A DNA stretch of 41,283 nt from the NCBI GenBank assembly GCA_964566025.1, contig CAZMHF010000015.1, forward strand, positions 1 to 41,283. Direction: 5' to 3'. Below the pieces are notes generated by a model. The model saw only the letters and a list, made by a program, of their open reading frames with translations, was not told where the DNA came from and did not search any database. Shown here piece by piece: positions 33,064 to 41,279 of this stretch (position 1 is the first letter of the stretch; each line of letters begins with the position of its first letter). A program made the translations under genes and the position numbers. The DNA comes from RGIG8306 sp964566025 (GTDB lineage: Bacteria > Bacillota > Clostridia > Lachnospirales > Lachnospiraceae).

Positions 33064-33606
33064 ATGGAACGAAAAAAGCCATATGATGATATTGGGATGG
33101 GACGATATATTATTTATCTCATTGCAGATATATTTATTATTGCCGTAATCACCTTGTTTTTATTGAATATGTTTTGTACAAATGTGACGATGACTGGACG
33201 GGCGATGGAGCCAACCATTGAGGATTCACATGTGGTACTAATTAATAAATTGACGTATTCATTGCATAAACCAGAACGTATGGACGTTATTTTATTAGAA
33301 AGTCCCTCAAGCGGAAATGAGGTAATTAAACGTATTGTCGGAGTTCCAGGGGATACAATCTGCTATACGAATCAAGAGGTTTTTGTAAATGGAGAAAAAA
33401 TAATTGGAGAATCACTAATGAGTGCAGACGAAAAAGATAGGTTAGAAATTATCTTGCCAAGTCGCCAATACTTTGTTGTTGGAGATAATCCTGATTTTAG
33501 CGAGGATAGTCGATTTGCCTATTTTGGACTTATATTAGAAGAAGATATTATCGGGAAAGTTTGGCTATCTTATCGAGGCCTGACGGATATAAAGAAAGTG
33601 AAGTGA
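33064..33606 (+). CDS. Signal peptidase I-like protein lacking the catalytic serine
   Basis: A 180-residue type I signal peptidase homologue in the usual lepB position between rplS and rbgA. A short cytosolic N-terminus precedes one transmembrane helix (about 15-37), then the periplasm-like catalytic domain. Box B, normally G-x-S-M-x-P-T, reads TGRAMEPTI: the nucleophile Ser is Ala47 (codon GCG). The general-base Lys is kept (K89 in IKRIVGVPGD), as is box E (GDNPDFSEDSRF). If the sequence is right, the protein cannot cleave by the normal Ser-Lys mechanism and may bind or compete for preproteins. Otherwise the frame is intact, with no sign of decay. A functional lepB must then exist elsewhere. 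Confidence 0.85.
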   Translation: MERKKPYDDIGMGRYIIYLIADIFIIAVITLFLLNMFCTNVTMTGRAMEPTIEDSHVVLINKLTYSLHKPERMDVILLESPSSGNEVIKRIVGVPGDTICYTNQEVFVNGEKIIGESLMSADEKDRLEIILPSRQYFVVGDNPDFSEDSRFAYFGLILEEDIIGKVWLSYRGLTDIKKVK

Positions 33607-33608
33607 GC

Positions 33609-34481
33609 ATGAATATACAATGGTATCCTGGTCATATGACCAAAGCAAAAAGAGCAATGCAAGAAGATGTGAAGCTAGTAGATTTGGTAATTGAATTAAT
33701 TGATGCACGAATTCCACTTGCGACAAGGAATCCAGAGATTGATAAATTAGCGGTAAATAAATCGCGTCTTGTATTACTAAACAAAGCAGATTTAGCCAAT
33801 CAGATGGTGACGAAAAAATGGATTGAGTATTTTGCTAAACAAGACATTTTGGCGCTTGCAATTGATTCGCGAACCAATCATCATATGAAACCTATTCATG
33901 ATGCAATTTTGCAAGTATGTGCCGAAAAAATTGAAAGAGATAAACGAAGGGGCATTATGAATCGTCCTATTCGTGCGATGGTGGTAGGTATTCCAAACGT
34001 AGGAAAATCAACCTTCATTAATTCATTTGTCAAAAAGGCAAGTGCCAAAACGGGTAATCGCCCTGGTGTGACAAAGGGAAATCAATGGATTAAGGTGAAC
34101 AAGCAGGTAGAATTATTGGATACGCCAGGAATTTTATGGCCAAAATTTGAAGACCAACAAGTTGGGCTTTTGCTTGCATTTGTAGGATCAATCAATGATC
34201 AAATCATACAATTAGAAGAATTGGTTATTGAATTCATTAAATATACGAGAAAATATCAAATTAGCGCTGTTGAGGACTATTATCAATGTGAAAAAGGACA
34301 AACAGAAGCAGAAGTATTGAAAGAAATTGCAAAAATACGTGGTTGTATAAAAAAGGGTGGCGAAGTGGATTATTTAAAGGCTTCACAAATGATTTTGGAT
34401 GATTTGCGAAAAGCAAGAATTGGCCGAATTACATTGCAAGTTCCACCAGAAGAAAAGGATAATGATGGCGAAGAAATTTAA
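33609..34481 (+). CDS. rbgA: Ribosome biogenesis GTPase RbgA (YlqF)
   Basis: A circularly permuted GTPase needed for late 50S assembly. Motif order is permuted as expected: G4 NKAD (58-61) comes before G1 GIPNVGKST (127-135), then G3 DTPGILWPKF. The 290-residue protein starts NIQWYPGHMTKAKRAM, the family hallmark. It begins three bases after the preceding stop with a weak Shine-Dalgarno, so it is probably coupled; a frame start at 33561 lies within the peptidase gene and is rejected. rnhB overlaps its end. Confidence 0.96.
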   Translation: MNIQWYPGHMTKAKRAMQEDVKLVDLVIELIDARIPLATRNPEIDKLAVNKSRLVLLNKADLANQMVTKKWIEYFAKQDILALAIDSRTNHHMKPIHDAILQVCAEKIERDKRRGIMNRPIRAMVVGIPNVGKSTFINSFVKKASAKTGNRPGVTKGNQWIKVNKQVELLDTPGILWPKFEDQQVGLLLAFVGSINDQIIQLEELVIEFIKYTRKYQISAVEDYYQCEKGQTEAEVLKEIAKIRGCIKKGGEVDYLKASQMILDDLRKARIGRITLQVPPEEKDNDGEEI

Positions 34482-35097
34482 TCTAGAAGAAGAATTATTA
34501 CGCATTGAAGCAATGTCCGCTTATGAAAAGGAATATGCAGCACATTCATATATTGGAGGGATTGACGAAGTCGGAAGAGGACCACTAGCTGGCCCAGTTG
34601 TTTCGTCATGTGTGATATTACCAAAGGATTGCACCATTCTTTATATAAATGACTCCAAAAAGCTAAGTGAGAAAAAAAGAGAAGCATTATTTGATGAAAT
34701 TAGCCAAAAAGCAATTGCTATAGGTATTGGCGTTGTTTCGCCAGAGAGAATTGATGAGATTAATATATTACAAGCGACGTATGAATCTATGCAAATGGCG
34801 ATTGCGAATTTATCAATTACACCAGATGTTTTGTTAAATGATGCAGTAACGATTCCAAACGTTTCTATTCATCAAGTGCCAATTATAAAGGGTGATGCAA
34901 AAAGCATTTCGATAGCAGCAGCTAGTATTATTGCGAAGGTTACAAGAGACCGTATGATGGTAGCGTATGATCAGTTGTTTCCTGGATATGATTTTGCTTC
35001 AAATAAAGGCTATGGAACGAAGAAACATATTGAAGGAATTAAAACAAGGGGAATTACGCCTATTCATCGTCGAAGTTTTGTCAAGAATTTTATATAG
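34465..35097 (+). CDS. rnhB: Ribonuclease HII
   Basis: Removes ribonucleotides from RNA-DNA hybrids and misincorporated ribonucleotides in DNA. The 210-residue enzyme has D34-E35 in GIDEVGRGPLAGPV, NDSKKLSEKKRE, the third acidic residue in LLNDAVTI, and KSISIAAASIIAKVTRDRMM. About 30 residues precede the core, as in other Clostridia. ATG at 34465 is preferred over the adjacent 34462 by distance from AAGG; both overlap the end of rbgA by about 17-20 bases. Confidence 0.94.
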   Translation: MAKKFNLEEELLRIEAMSAYEKEYAAHSYIGGIDEVGRGPLAGPVVSSCVILPKDCTILYINDSKKLSEKKREALFDEISQKAIAIGIGVVSPERIDEINILQATYESMQMAIANLSITPDVLLNDAVTIPNVSIHQVPIIKGDAKSISIAAASIIAKVTRDRMMVAYDQLFPGYDFASNKGYGTKKHIEGIKTRGITPIHRRSFVKNFI

Positions 35098-35105
35098 GAG
35101 TTTTC

Positions 35106-35450
35106 ATGAGAAATAAACGCGAGAAAGGCAGCTTATATGAAGAAAAAGCTGCTATATTCTTAAATGAAAAAGGTATGACGATTTTAGAGAGAAATTATCG
35201 CTGTCGTATTGGCGAAATTGATTTGATTGCCAAAGAAAAAAATACGCTAGTTTTTGTTGAAGTAAAATACCGAAGCAATTCATTATATGGGATGCCTGAA
35301 AGTGCATGCCATACAAGAAAACAGCAAACCATTCGTCGTGTCGCGCAACATTATTTATATGAAAAACAATCCTTCTACGAAATGGGCTATCGATTTGATG
35401 TTGTCGCATTTTTAGGAGAAGCTATTCGGTATTATCCCAATGCCTTCTAA
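35106..35450 (+). CDS. YraN family protein (UPF0102)
   Basis: A 114-residue protein of the UPF0102 family with a PD-(D/E)XK nuclease-like fold. Residues D39 and E52-V-K54 in GEIDLIAKEKNTLVFVEVK form the core motif, preceded by GSLYEEKAA. The function is unknown; DNA processing is often suggested for the family. TAGGAG lies before the ATG. The standard position after rnhB supports operon membership, and pgeF follows after 26 bases. Confidence 0.93.
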   Translation: MRNKREKGSLYEEKAAIFLNEKGMTILERNYRCRIGEIDLIAKEKNTLVFVEVKYRSNSLYGMPESACHTRKQQTIRRVAQHYLYEKQSFYEMGYRFDVVAFLGEAIRYYPNAF

Positions 35451-35476
35451 GGTATGCACTAATAGGAGAAGCATAG

Positions 35477-36319
35477 ATGTTATTAAAGAAAAAAGAAAGA
35501 CAAACAACCAAACTGCATTATAAGAATGAAGTTCCTTATATTAGCTATGAGAGTTTAAGCCAATACCCACAGATTGCTCATTTATTTACAACACGATTCG
35601 GTGGTGTTAGTCAAGGTGTTTATCATAGCCTGAATTTACGCCAAACAACAGAGGATAGTGTTTTAAATGTTGCCGATAATTACAAAATAGTAGCAAATTT
35701 ATTTGATGTAGAAGCAGAAGATATGGTTATAAGTGACCAGACACACACGACCAATATTCTAAGAGTAGATTTCACGCACAAAGGTATGGGGTTGACGAAA
35801 AAACGCAATTTTCATGATGTGGATGGCTTAATTACCAATGAAAAAGGGCTGTTATTGGCAACCGTTTATGCAGATTGTGTACCATTATATTTCTTTGATC
35901 CAGTAAAAAAGGCAATTGGTTTGAGTCATTCTGGATGGAAGGGGACATTGCATAAAATGGGGGCTATTACAATAAAAGAAATGGTGAAAGAATTCGGATG
36001 CGACCCCTCACATATGATTGTAGCGATTGGCCCAAGTATATGTCAAGAATGTTATGAAGTGGGAGATGAAGTATACGACGCATTTTTAAAGGTGTGGAAG
36101 GATGAAACAGATCGCTTTTTTACAAAAGGTGAAAAAGATAAATATCATTTAGACCTTTGGAAAGTTAATGAATATATTTTGCGTGAAGCAGGCATAAAAA
36201 AAGAGAATATTATTGTTCCTGATATTTGCACATGCTGCAATTTTGAGGTGATGTTTTCACATAGAGCACATGGGAACCAAAGAGGAAATTTAGGCGCATT
36301 TTTAATGTTGACAAATTAG
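35477..36319 (+). CDS. pgeF: Peptidoglycan editing factor PgeF (YfiH, laccase-domain)
   Basis: A 280-residue Cu-oxidase_4/YfiH family protein. Family work assigns it a cytosolic amidase role that corrects misincorporated residues in cell-wall precursors. TTRFGGVSQGVYHSLNL, DQTHTTN, YADCVPLYFFD, LSHSGWKGT and the His of HRAHGNQRGNLG are the hallmarks, including zinc-ligand His and Cys. TAGGAGAAG lies before the ATG. The repeat copy 2 begins at the last base of the stop codon. Confidence 0.92.
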   Translation: MLLKKKERQTTKLHYKNEVPYISYESLSQYPQIAHLFTTRFGGVSQGVYHSLNLRQTTEDSVLNVADNYKIVANLFDVEAEDMVISDQTHTTNILRVDFTHKGMGLTKKRNFHDVDGLITNEKGLLLATVYADCVPLYFFDPVKKAIGLSHSGWKGTLHKMGAITIKEMVKEFGCDPSHMIVAIGPSICQECYEVGDEVYDAFLKVWKDETDRFFTKGEKDKYHLDLWKVNEYILREAGIKKENIIVPDICTCCNFEVMFSHRAHGNQRGNLGAFLMLTN

Positions 36320-36486
36320 TCAATTCGGATACTCGAAATCCGCTTCGCTACTTTCTCGCATTGTGCAGCAATGCGCTGGTAACCCTTCCCAGCAGCTTCG
36401 CTGCTATTTCAGTGGGAGCTTGAACTCCCACTGAAACAAGGAAGTTCCACCCACCGCCTAAGAGGCGGGGGACTTCCTTGGGAGGT
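36319..36486. repeat. Dispersed structured repeat, copy 2 (longest, five hairpins)
   Basis: A 168-bp GC-rich block. From left to right it has: a CGGAT/ATCCG hairpin next to GCTTCGC; CGCATTG/CAATGCG (36357-36375); AGCAGC-TTC-GCTGCT (36391-36405); AGTGGGAG/CTCCCACT (36411-36432); and an outer AAGGAAGT/ACTTCCTT (36438-36479) around CCGCCT-AAG-AGGCGG. The last, read on the - strand, looks like the subterminal end hairpin of IS200/IS605-type elements. No transposase or TnpB frame adjoins it. The first 38 bases are identical to copy 3. The remaining bases up to the transporter gene show nothing recognisable. Confidence 0.85.
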
Positions 36487-36557
36487 TAAAACAAGCTGGA
36501 TTGCAAGATGTTTAGTTTTGCTATATGAAGATTATTAGAGATTTAGGCGAAGTGGAG

Positions 36558-37427
36558 TTAATCCTCAATACTTTTTTTGTGAGTAGGCATTAGTTCGTGT
36601 AAAAAAGTCGAACCTAAAATCAATAAAATACCAATAACCTGTGGCAATGACAAACGATTATTTTGCAATAATACAGATAAGATAACAGCCGTTACAGGAT
36701 CAATGTAACTAAAAATCGCTGAGGTCTGTGCAGGCATTTTTTTGATTGCAGAAAAATATAATAAGTAAGCTATGCCAGTATGTACGAAACCAACACATAC
36801 TAACATCAATAATGTTTTTGGGGTGAACGATACACTTCGTAGGTCTTCGGTAATCAGAACATAAGGTGTTAGTACGATAGCAGAAATGCCTAGCTGCAAA
36901 AAGGTTGTTTCAATAGAAGGTAAATCTTTAATGAGTTTATTTAGGATAACAACAAAACAATAAAGAACAGCGGCAGAAAGACTAAGCAATATACCGCGAA
37001 TGTCTTGATTTTTTTCGCCAAATACGTCAGAAATTAAAACAACACCCAAAATGGCGAGGAAAGCACAAAGAATCTTTGTTGGAGTTAGGGATTCCTTCAG
37101 AATAAGTGGAGAGACTAAAAGAATAAAAACAGGCGCCATATAGTTGCATACAGTTGAAATAGCGACACTCGTATATCGATACGATTCAAATAGTAAAATC
37201 CAGTTAATGCAAAGTGCTAAACCCGATAAAGTCAGAAGTAATAGATTTTTAAAAATCGCCTCTTTCTTGATTTTATCTTTTTTAATCATTAAAATAAGTA
37301 ACATAAACAATGTTCCAATTCCAGCACGAAATAGGGCGATAATGGATGGTGAGGCAGGAATATGTGATACAAAAATGCCGATTGTTCCAAATATAAGCAT
37401 AGCAAGGATCATTGTGAATTTTGACAT
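36558..37427 (-). CDS. EamA family (DMT superfamily) transporter
   Basis: A 289-residue membrane protein with ten predicted transmembrane helices in two EamA repeats. The first begins FTMILAMLIFGTIGIFVSHI and the second contains GILLSLSAAVLYCFVVILNKL. Substrates of the superfamily include amino acids, metabolites and nucleosides; none can be assigned. The start inside the longer frame is set at MSKFTMILAM because AAAGG lies at the right distance; an ATG 13 codons upstream (37464-37466) is possible. It is monocistronic and opposite to its neighbours. Its 3' end faces the repeat copy 2. Confidence 0.9.
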   Translation of the reverse strand: MSKFTMILAMLIFGTIGIFVSHIPASPSIIALFRAGIGTLFMLLILMIKKDKIKKEAIFKNLLLLTLSGLALCINWILLFESYRYTSVAISTVCNYMAPVFILLVSPLILKESLTPTKILCAFLAILGVVLISDVFGEKNQDIRGILLSLSAAVLYCFVVILNKLIKDLPSIETTFLQLGISAIVLTPYVLITEDLRSVSFTPKTLLMLVCVGFVHTGIAYLLYFSAIKKMPAQTSAIFSYIDPVTAVILSVLLQNNRLSLPQVIGILLILGSTFLHELMPTHKKSIED

Positions 37428-37649
37428 GAGAGAAGCCTTTCTTATAAAAATCATAGTCGCAATCAATATATTCGTAAGAAATGTTGCATACGCGACTCAT
37501 TGTAGCATATTTTTTTTGATTTGCACATAAATTATTTCTTGCACTAGGTAATGGGTTATGATAAGATTAGTGATGGTTTTAATTGTTCTACTTACTGTCA
37601 TTGAAAAAATAATTCAATGGTGAAAATTAAATAATACGAGGAGGTTTTT

Positions 37650-38939
37650 ATGTCAGCAAAGTCATACAATCCATTTGAGAATGCTCAAGCACAATTTGAT
37701 AAAGTGGCTGAGTATTTAGAGCTTGATAGCGGAAGCCGCGAACTTTTGCGTCAACCTATGAAAGAAATGCACTTTACAATTCCAGTTAAAATGGACGACG
37801 GAACAACAAAAGTATTTAAAGCGTTTAGAATTCAACACAATTCAGCTAGAGGTCCAGCGAAGGGTGGTATTCGTTTTCATCCTCATGAGACAGCTGATAC
37901 TGTGCGTGCACTTTCCTTGTGGATGACTTGGAAATGTGCTGTAGTAGATATTCCTTTAGGAGGAGCAAAAGGTGGTGTTATTTGTGATCCACACAACCTT
38001 TCACTTGGAGAGCAAGAAAGATTATGTAGAGGGTATGTTCGCCAACTACATAGTGAAGTAGGACCAAACCAAGATGTTCCTGCACCAGATGTTATGACAA
38101 ATGGTCAACATATGTTATGGATGTTAGACGAATATGAAGCAATTCATGGTGGACGTTATCCAGGTATGATTACAGGAAAACCAGTTGGCATGGGGGGTTC
38201 ATTAGGACGTACAGAAGCAACAGGTTTTGGTGCGATTTATACATTAAAAGCATTACTTGAGCAAAAAGGCATCAATCCAGCAGATACAAGCATGAGTATT
38301 CAAGGTTTCGGAAACGTAGCAGAGTATGCAGCGCGTATGTATAGTGATCTTGGTGGAAAAATCGAGGCAATTTCTTGTTGGAATCAAAAAGATGGCGTTG
38401 CTTATACATTTAAAAAAGCAGATGGTTGTGATGTTGCAGAGTTGGTACAAATCAAAGATTCTTTTGGTAGCATTGACAAAGACAAAGCACAAGCATTGGG
38501 TTATCGTATATTAGCAGGTAATGAGTGGATTAGCCAAGATGTTGATATCTTAATGCCAGCAGCACTTGAGAATCAAATTACACCAGCGGTTATGCCAAGC
38601 ATTAGCCAAAAGGTTAAAATTATTTGTGAGGCAGCAAATGGCCCTACAACACCTGATTGTGATGAGCTTATTAGAGAAAGAGGCATTACGCTTATTCCAG
38701 ATTTCTTATGTAACGCAGGTGGAGTAACTTGTAGTTATTTCGAGCAAGTTCAATGTAATATGAATTACTTCTGGGATCGTGATGAAGTATTAGAAAAACT
38801 TGAATACGCTATGACAAAAGCATTCCTTGCTGTATACGAATTGGCAGAGGAAAAGGATCTTTATATGAGAGATGCTGCTTATGTAATCGCAATCAAACGT
38901 GTAGCAAATGCTATTAAGCTTCGCGGTTGGGTTCAATAA
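37650..38939 (+). CDS. gdhA: Glutamate dehydrogenase
   Basis: Oxidatively deaminates glutamate to 2-oxoglutarate and ammonia, or the reverse. The 429-residue hexameric-type enzyme has K71 (PAKGGIRFHP), K95, and the catalytic K107 in PLGGAKGGV. The NAD(P)-binding domain starts near 215 with GFGNVAEYAA. It belongs to the Glu/Leu/Phe/Val dehydrogenase family; cofactor choice cannot be read with confidence. AGGAGG precedes the ATG. A separate transcription unit with an 11-bp hairpin downstream; no clear promoter was found in the 183-bp gap before it. Confidence 0.94.
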   Translation: MSAKSYNPFENAQAQFDKVAEYLELDSGSRELLRQPMKEMHFTIPVKMDDGTTKVFKAFRIQHNSARGPAKGGIRFHPHETADTVRALSLWMTWKCAVVDIPLGGAKGGVICDPHNLSLGEQERLCRGYVRQLHSEVGPNQDVPAPDVMTNGQHMLWMLDEYEAIHGGRYPGMITGKPVGMGGSLGRTEATGFGAIYTLKALLEQKGINPADTSMSIQGFGNVAEYAARMYSDLGGKIEAISCWNQKDGVAYTFKKADGCDVAELVQIKDSFGSIDKDKAQALGYRILAGNEWISQDVDILMPAALENQITPAVMPSISQKVKIICEAANGPTTPDCDELIRERGITLIPDFLCNAGGVTCSYFEQVQCNMNYFWDRDEVLEKLEYAMTKAFLAVYELAEEKDLYMRDAAYVIAIKRVANAIKLRGWVQ

Positions 38940-38951
38940 TAACATAATCAT

Positions 38952-38981
38952 GAAGAAAGATGCGTTATGTCATCTTTCTTC
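38952..38981 (+). terminator. Hairpin terminator after gdhA
   Basis: GAAGAAAGATG (38952-38962) and CATCTTTCTTC (38971-38981) form a perfect 11-pair stem with an eight-base loop; the T tract after it is short, so efficiency is uncertain. Confidence 0.65.
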
Positions 38982-39015
38982 TTCAATTCACTAACACATA
39001 TAGAGAGGCAAAAGT

Positions 39016-39696
39016 ATGAGAAATCTAGTATACAAAGGAAAAACAAAAGACGTTTATAGTTTAGAAAACGGCAATTACTTATTGAAATTTAAGGATGATG
39101 TAACTGGTACGGATGGTGTTTTTGATCCGGGTGCGAATACGGTTGGTCTTACGATTGATGGTGTTGGCAAGGGCGGCCTTCGTATGACAGAGTATTATTT
39201 CAAAAAAATCAATGCTAAAGGAATTCCAACGCATTTTGTAAATGCAGATATTGAAAATCAAGAGATGACGGTTTTGCCAGCAACAGTGTTTGGAAAAGGC
39301 TTAGAAGTTATTTGTCGTTTCCGCGCAGTAGGTAGCTTTTTACGACGTTATGGAGCTTATGTTTCTGAGGCGCAGCCATTAGATGCATATGTTGAAGTTA
39401 CATTAAAGGATGATGGTCGTGAAGATCCGTTAATCACAAAAGATGGTTTAAGCGCAATCGGCGTTTTATCAAATGAAGAATATGAAACGTTAAAAACATT
39501 AACACAAAATATATCGAAATTGATTAAAGCGGATCTAGAAGAAAAAGGTCTTGAGCTATATGATATTAAATTGGAATTTGGCCGTGTTGGTGATAAAATT
39601 GTATTAATTGACGAAATTTCTGGCGGAAATATGCGCGCTTACAAAGATGGTGTCATTGTAACACCACTTGATTTAGTAGAACTTGTATTACAATAA
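39016..39696 (+). CDS. purC: Phosphoribosylaminoimidazole-succinocarboxamide synthase
   Basis: Joins CAIR and aspartate with ATP to form SAICAR in purine synthesis. The 226-residue protein has YKGKTKDVYSLENGNYLLKFKDD (start region), GIPTHFVNA, VICRFRAVGSFLRRYG as the substrate-binding arginine segment, DIKLEFGR and LIDEISGGNMR. It is somewhat divergent from Bacillus PurC, especially in the DPGANTVGLT insert. No other pur gene is adjacent, so it is a stand-alone unit with its own terminator. No purine riboswitch is visible in the short upstream gap. Confidence 0.9.
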   Translation: MRNLVYKGKTKDVYSLENGNYLLKFKDDVTGTDGVFDPGANTVGLTIDGVGKGGLRMTEYYFKKINAKGIPTHFVNADIENQEMTVLPATVFGKGLEVICRFRAVGSFLRRYGAYVSEAQPLDAYVEVTLKDDGREDPLITKDGLSAIGVLSNEEYETLKTLTQNISKLIKADLEEKGLELYDIKLEFGRVGDKIVLIDEISGGNMRAYKDGVIVTPLDLVELVLQ

Positions 39697-39712
39697 GTGT
39701 TATTGGTAAAAT

Positions 39713-39745
39713 ACACAAAGTCTAAAGGCTTTGTGTGTTTTTTTT
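39713..39745 (+). terminator. Rho-independent terminator after purC
   Basis: ACACAAAG (39713-39720) pairs with CTTTGTGT (39729-39736), eight-base loop, then G and eight T. Confidence 0.92.
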
Positions 39746-39770
39746 GTTTCGAAATTTTTGTTGAAATAGG

Positions 39771-39799
39771 TTGAAGAAAATTTTGAAATAGGGTATGAT
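39771..39799 (+). promoter_or_regulatory. Sigma-A-type promoter for the two terminal genes
   Basis: TTGAAG (39771-39776), 17-base spacer, TATGAT (39794-39799), 34 bases before the start codon. Confidence 0.6.
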
Positions 39800-39833
39800 A
39801 GTACAAGTATTTCGATTTTGGGGGAATTATTGA

Positions 39834-40430
39834 ATGAAAAAAATCAATTGGGTCATTGTGATTATATCGATGGTTTGTTTGACTAGTATTGCTTTGATTG
39901 TAGCATATGGTTATTCACAATTGAAGGATGAAAAACAAGTTAAGAGATTAGATAAAATGGGTGAGATTTCAGCGACTCGCTTTTTGGTGGCATTAGAAGG
40001 TGAAACGTTGGTTAGCATTGCATTCGATGAAGAAAATTTATCACGCGATGCATTTAAAATTGTGAATGATTCGCCAGAGCTAATCCAAGTAAAAGACCAT
40101 TCATTTGCGAATTGGAAAAGCAAAAAAGTTTTTACAATGAAAGTCGCTACCCAAGCGATAGGAGAAGGCACATTCCATATTGAATCAAGTGATGGAAAAT
40201 TGGTTTCAAGTGATATTACAATTGTGATTTCCGAAAAAGAAGAGGAAGCACCAATTGACGATAAGAACGTATATGTGACACAAACAGGAAAGTATTATCA
40301 CAACGACGAAAAATGCTGTTCTTCAAGAGAGCGTGGCGATGCCAATGCCTCATATTTATCCATTGCCGAAGGAAGTGGATACACAGAGTGTCCAATTTGT
40401 TGGGAAGAATCCTATGATCCTACAAGGTGA
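39834..40430 (+). CDS. Membrane-anchored hypothetical protein with C-terminal Cys/His motif
   Basis: A 198-residue protein I cannot name. A basic MKK start and one hydrophobic helix (about 6-26) suggest a signal anchor with the rest outside; no lipobox is present. Residues 45-135 look like a beta-rich, Ig- or BIG-like extracellular domain. The C-terminus has YVTQTGKYYHNDEKCC (H156, C161/C162) and GYTECPIC (C186, C189), a small metal-binding pattern also seen at the end of some secreted nucleases and competence-like proteins. GGGGGA lies before the ATG. Its last 17 bases overlap the next gene, so the two are coupled. Confidence 0.65.
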   Translation: MKKINWVIVIISMVCLTSIALIVAYGYSQLKDEKQVKRLDKMGEISATRFLVALEGETLVSIAFDEENLSRDAFKIVNDSPELIQVKDHSFANWKSKKVFTMKVATQAIGEGTFHIESSDGKLVSSDITIVISEKEEEAPIDDKNVYVTQTGKYYHNDEKCCSSRERGDANASYLSIAEGSGYTECPICWEESYDPTR

Positions 40431-41172
40431 TGAAACTCGCTTTGATAAAGCGCTAGAAGATGTCCTAATTCATCAACGAATTCGAGACAATATTGGTACG
40501 TATTCTGAAAAAACACTTCATGCCGTTTTAAAAAGATATTTTGAACCAGAATTATCTTATCACGAAATAAAAGTTGGCCGTTTTGTAGCGGATATATGTC
40601 GAGGAAATGACATTGTTGAAATTCAAACGCGTGGTTTAAATACTATGCGAAATAAATTAAAAGCCTTTTTAGAGGAATACCATGTTACAATCGTCCATCC
40701 AATTATTCGTGATAAATGGCTAGGATGGGTTGATCCTCAAACGGGTGAAATATCAAAATTACACAAAAGTCCAAAGCACGATACGATTTATACAGCTATA
40801 CGCGAATGGTATCCGCTTCGGGAGTTTTTTGGTCATCCTAATTTATCATTTTGTCTTGTAATGGTGGATGTAGAAGAATATCGTCTTTTAAACGGGTTTA
40901 CAAATGATCGAAAAAAAGGTTCGGATCGATTGGATCGAATTCCACGTGGAATTGTAGCGGAATATTATTTTGATTCGCCTAGTGATTACGAAATATTTAT
41001 TCCTCCTTCTATTCAAGGAGAATTTACGACAAAAGAATTTCAAAAAGAGGCAAAGAATACAAAAGGAAACGAAGGAATGTGTATTAATTTACTATGCAAG
41101 CTTGAACTAATAAAAAAGATTGGAAAACGAGGAAATGCATATATATATCATCGGTTTGAGATAGTCAAGTAA
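40414..41172 (+). CDS. Hypothetical protein with PD-(D/E)XK-like nuclease motif
   Basis: A 252-residue protein without a secure family name. D60 in VGRFVADICRG and E69-I-Q71 in IVEIQTRGL are spaced like the D-x(n)-E-x-K/Q core of PD-(D/E)XK nucleases, with an upstream Glu (E44 or E51) on the first helix. The last 60 residues (FTTKEFQKEAKN onward) resemble a winged-helix domain. ATG at 40414 is preferred over the earlier frame start at 40333, which lies deep inside the previous gene, and GGAAG is six bases upstream. Nuclease activity is an inference from motif spacing only. Confidence 0.6.
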   Translation: MILQGDETRFDKALEDVLIHQRIRDNIGTYSEKTLHAVLKRYFEPELSYHEIKVGRFVADICRGNDIVEIQTRGLNTMRNKLKAFLEEYHVTIVHPIIRDKWLGWVDPQTGEISKLHKSPKHDTIYTAIREWYPLREFFGHPNLSFCLVMVDVEEYRLLNGFTNDRKKGSDRLDRIPRGIVAEYYFDSPSDYEIFIPPSIQGEFTTKEFQKEAKNTKGNEGMCINLLCKLELIKKIGKRGNAYIYHRFEIVK

Positions 41173-41223
41173 AATTGTAACATCAGCACTGATATTTTTA
41201 ACGTTAACTAAATCGTTTTTCAA

Positions 41224-41279
41224 ATGGAGGTCAATTCGGATACTCGAAATCCGCTTCGCTACTTTCTAGTGACCTCCAT
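41224..41279. repeat. Dispersed structured repeat, copy 3, in a perfect inverted repeat
   Basis: ATGGAGGTCA (41224-41233) and TGACCTCCAT (41270-41279) are perfect ten-base inverted ends around 36 bases containing the CGGAT/ATCCG and GCTTCGC module. Bases 41230-41267 are identical to the first 38 bases of copy 2. The rest of the 111 bases after the last gene shows nothing else. The element may continue past the window edge. Confidence 0.85.
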
